Source of the DNA: Serpula lacrymans var. lacrymans S7.9
Lineage: Eukaryota; Basidiomycota; Agaricomycetes; Boletales; Serpulaceae
Assembly (NCBI RefSeq): GCF_000218685.1
Contig: NW_006763297.1
Location: forward strand, 665,557 to 729,556
DNA length: 64,000 nucleotides
Reading direction: 5' to 3'
Shown: positions 60,596-64,000 of the stretch, in pieces
How the letters are laid out: the number at the start of each line of letters is the position of its first letter
How positions within the stretch are numbered: the first letter of the stretch is position 1
Notes under the pieces: model-generated
What the model was told of the DNA's origin: nothing
The model's input: the letters and a program-made list of their open reading frames with translations, nothing else
Databases searched by the model: none
Position numbers and translations under genes: made by a program

Positions 60596-61761
60596 ATGGG
60601 TGGTGGGTTTTCTCGACACTTGAACTTGATATTCCACCTTTGTTTTTGTGTCGACTCGCTCTTCTTCGTGTTCTCGTCCGTCGTCAATCTAATTCCATCT
60701 TTTAGTTTTTAATATCTTTCTCCCCCCCTATCTATTCGGAAAGGAAATCCATACCGCTGTTCATCCTATTCACCATGCGCATTTCCTATTCTTCATCAAA
60801 TAAAAAAAAGAGAAAAATTAACTAACACAACAACTTTTTTGCTATCTTGCTTTTTTTTATTTTTCATTTGAATAGTATAAATGATACAACCTCGATTTTA
60901 TTATTCTAACGCCTTTTCTCATGTGTACCTATACCACGCCCCAGATGCCCATCTTGTGTACCATGCTCTAGCTTGCTTGTACATAATAGAGTTGATCAAC
61001 CCTGGAAATGCACAAAACACGATTGATGCTGAGCGCTGAACAGTTAGAGACTAGGCCCCACTGGGAGGGAGGACAGGGATTCAGATCTTTGACAGCAGCT
61101 TCGTAGAGAACTCTCCTTCGATCAATAGCTACTATACTAGCTATAGTATTTGCTTGGAATCTTACAGGCAACACGAGGATCCTTGGCTTATCCACAAATT
61201 TCAATGATTCAAAGAGGTACCAGATTTGATAATGCGGTTTGAATTCATGCAGGATAGTGATGCCAGCGATACCATATACTGTAGGTCAAAACCAACAATA
61301 GATAAAAAGAGTATAGAAAGGCTTTTTGAAAGGAGAGAGATGCAGGGTCCAGTGTAACTAGCTAGGACATCAAATAGCAGGTTGAAGAATGAGTGAAAAG
61401 AGAAGATGTGAGATAAAATAATAAAAAAGTGAGGGATTGACAGAAGAAAAAAAGCTGCGATTGACGAAAGCGACTAGGACGACTGAAAGTAGAGAGAGAA
61501 TGATGTGCGTTGGCACTAAAAGCGTGAAGCAGGAGAATGAGGATTGAATCCATAAGAAATTCAAACGAATTCTAATAAATGAAAATTACATGCATAGACA
61601 GACAAGCTTACATACACTTCGCATACAACGTTACACTCATGGAGTGCACGTTCATAATCCCAAGCGAGGGCATAGTGTCATAGTTGGTGCGTAAATTATC
61701 GTGTGGATTGGAATAGTACAATAGTCGGCGTGGAAGGCGATCAGACCAGAGAAAGGATGCA
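60596..61761. other. Intergenic between convergent genes
   Basis: 3' regions of the DUF6533-like gene and MPS1. Pyrimidine- and A-rich stretches occur (about 60715-60880). Small frames have no motif; nothing recognised. Confidence 0.4.
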
Positions 61762-64000
61762 TCATGACTCAATTGCTTTGAGCTCTGCGACTAAACGCTG
61801 TATCACCCAAATCCGATCAGTAAGTGACCTGTGAGAACGAAGCAAAGCACCAACCTCGGCTTCACGAAGTAGCTCCTCAGGATCCATAGCCGTCCCTTGC
61901 TGACCGAGCTTGATGCCATATTGCAGCAGTTGACGCATATAATATGGGTTGATGATAGTTTCATCATGTGCAAGGCGCTCTTTGATAGGCTTTGGTTCCG
62001 CTATCGAGATCAAGATAAGCACGACGTCTTCTATACCCGCTAACCAAAGAGATAATAGGACACTCACGCTCTTTCAAAGCCAACCAGTCTTGTTCCATCA
62101 ATTCTGGAATAGTCGCCCTCTCCTTTGGATTTCGCACCAAGCAACTTTTCATCCCTTCAATGATATCTTCTCTCACCCTTCTCTTCAACCCCTCCAATTT
62201 CTTCTTTTCCCCCGTCTTGGTCACCACGGTGGGAATAGCGTACTCCGGGAACTCGATCGTGTATGCAAGATCCGGAATGGCCTTCATTTTTTGGTATACA
62301 GATAGATGCTGGAAAGGTGGCTGTCCATAAACCATTTGGTAAAGTATGCATCCTAATGACCACACGTCACTTGGACGGCCAACCTTGAGCCGACGCATAC
62401 CGTCTGGTAGTTCAATGGCTTCTGGGCTCATATAGTTCACGGTACCAATCTGAGATAGGAGTATCGATCGTCAAAAGGAACATCAAGAAGAATGTAAAAG
62501 TAAATACCTGATGATCTCGTTGGATATTTGTCGTATCATTCGCTATGGCATTGGCGATCCCGAAGTCGATCAATTTGAGTTGCCCTCGAACAAGAACAAA
62601 ATTGGCTGGTTTAAGATCGGAATGAACAATCTTCTCCTCGTGTATAACGTGCACAGCTTGCAGCATCTAGGGACGCACAATTAAACACACAAATTCCAGG
62701 ATAAGAACAAGTCTGGAAAATGTACCCACCTGTTGCCAATAATATGAAATCCACACCATATTCATTGGTTCCTTCTGCTGCTCCTGCAGCAACTTGGCGA
62801 GATCAATCTCTCCACACTCCATAACGAGCATTAGGTGTCCCTTCGTGCCTCCAGGGCCCGCTTTCACCTCACTATCAAACAACTGAATGATACGATTATT
62901 GCCATCCAAACGCTTCAAAAGCCCGATCTCATTCATGTATCCACTCATCGTCTCCGCGTCCGTCTTGTCCAGAGAAACGCGTTTGATGGCATAGATCTCA
63001 TTCGAGCTGTTCATCACGCGATACACTCGTGAGGATCCACCCTTTCCAATGAGGTCGAGTCGTGCATACACCTTCTTGTTCACCTACACCACACAAATAT
63101 CAGGAGGATAGTACTGATAAAAGTTTGCTTGAGACTCACATATATGTTGTGGTTTCTGACAGGTGCAGGAACAGAAGCTTGCACGGGAGCAGATGGTGCT
63201 TGAACCTGTTGCTTCGCCGCTCGTTGGGGGATAGATGCAACCTTTGCTTCAGACTCACTCTCAACTCTATCTTTCTCGTCCCCAGAAGCCCATGTCTTTC
63301 CGCTCTTTGCAATACCCATTCCAGGTGGCGGAGCCAACATTCCGCTCGTTGTCGGTGGATCAGGCGCGGTCGGACTTCGTCTGTGAGCGAGCAGAGGAAA
63401 TTGTCTTCCAGAGGGAGAGACGCGAGCAGGGAGCTCTACGACAGTAGGTGAGGATGACGTGGCTGGCATTGAATTCTGGTTCTGCGCTATTGTGCGGACA
63501 GTATCAGAATCACGCCGCTGATGTGTATGTGGGGGGCGTAGGTGGTTCATGTGTGTTGGAGAAGGCGATTGACGTGACTGGGGGCGTGAAAGAGAAGTTT
63601 GTGGGGGTTGAGCTTCTTCATGATGGGACCGTCCTGTGAGATCGGAAGGGTAAACCTACAGAGAAAAATAATGTTTGAAATATACGTACTGTCCGCTTCT
63701 GCCGCTTCTTCGGCTCTTCTCGCGTATTCTGTATGAAATATCATGAAATGAGTAAGAGAAATGTGTATATTCGATGGCAGACGTACCTTCTTGTTCTATA
63801 GTAGTTCTCCTCGAGCGGGAAGGATTCATGCCCAAGCTGGAGCCTGGTCGCGAACTATACTGACTTGGAAGTTGGGTGACCGGTGATAAACGGTCATCAG
63901 CTATGCACAATAGTTAATAAGGATAAACGTTGAAGAACTGAGAACTGTTCCTAACCAGAAGCATCACTAAGGCTGGCTGACCGCCGTGGTCGAGTGTGAC
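61762..64000 (-). CDS. MPS1: Dual-specificity kinase MPS1 (TTK), N-terminus outside window
   Basis: The gene runs right to left and its start lies beyond base 64000. The visible N-terminal part is disordered and Ser/Pro-rich ([19 protein letters not shown], [15 protein letters not shown]). The kinase domain starts [19 protein letters not shown], with AIKRVSL (catalytic Lys), [16 protein letters not shown] (hinge), [12 protein letters not shown] (catalytic loop), [18 protein letters not shown] (DFG) and [39 protein letters not shown] and [12 protein letters not shown] follow. The C-terminal helices end AELKAIES at 61762. The 'GKGGSSRVY' loop and 'NIQRDHQIGT-NYMSPEA' are specific to MPS1. It phosphorylates kinetochore proteins for the spindle checkpoint and acts in spindle-pole duplication. 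Short introns interrupt the domain at several places; all keep frame. Confidence 0.93.

Overview
This is a genomic window from a filamentous basidiomycete, most likely an Agaricomycete. The evidence is short (about 45-65 nt) GT-AG introns in nearly every gene, compact and often divergent gene pairs, and families typical of that class: a FunK1-type kinase, DUF6533/DUF6534-type membrane proteins, a NACHT-ankyrin protein, and a secreted protein with a C-x6-C repeat domain. There are no bacterial operon signals and no convincing intact tRNA or rRNA gene. All functions are inferred from reading translated exons by eye; no search was run.

Layout. 0-12 kb is an accessory stretch. It holds an uncharacterised protein cut by the left edge, a TTGCA-rich repeat with pol III-like boxes, a FunK1 kinase, an aminoglycoside-phosphotransferase-like gene broken by a one-base frameshift, an internally deleted aldehyde dehydrogenase remnant, and a secreted protein with a duplicated C-terminal domain. 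11.7-19.2 kb is core: a mitochondrial coiled-coil membrane protein, POP1 (RNase P/MRP), a borealin-like chromosomal passenger protein and ERG26. 19.4-25.1 kb has a DUF6534-like membrane protein and a second 3-beta-HSD-type reductase. 26.7-30.9 kb carries ELP5 and a large protein with a C-terminal universal-stress domain.

32-39 kb is repeat-rich. A decayed Ty1/copia element on the minus strand keeps a polypurine tract and one candidate LTR, and its reverse transcriptase is split by about 1.8 kb of foreign DNA. Beside it lies a NACHT-ankyrin (NLR-like) gene whose ankyrin region is interrupted by an in-frame stop and whose Walker A motif sits on a 25-nt exon.

40-64 kb is again mostly core: RPAP3-like TPR protein, DUG2 (WD40 + M20 peptidase), a type II membrane glycosyltransferase-like protein directly downstream of a multi-pass transporter-like gene, DAHP synthase, TIM9, a PrxQ/DOT5-type peroxiredoxin, two tandem GNAT acetyltransferases, a divergent pair of membrane proteins, and the MPS1 spindle-checkpoint kinase running off the right edge.

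The genes do not form one pathway. Unconnected housekeeping functions (RNA processing, chromosome segregation, ergosterol, tRNA modification, glutathione turnover, aromatic amino acids, mitochondrial import, peroxide defence) are interleaved with fast-evolving accessory genes and repeats. Borealin and MPS1 both act in chromosome segregation but are more than 40 kb apart.
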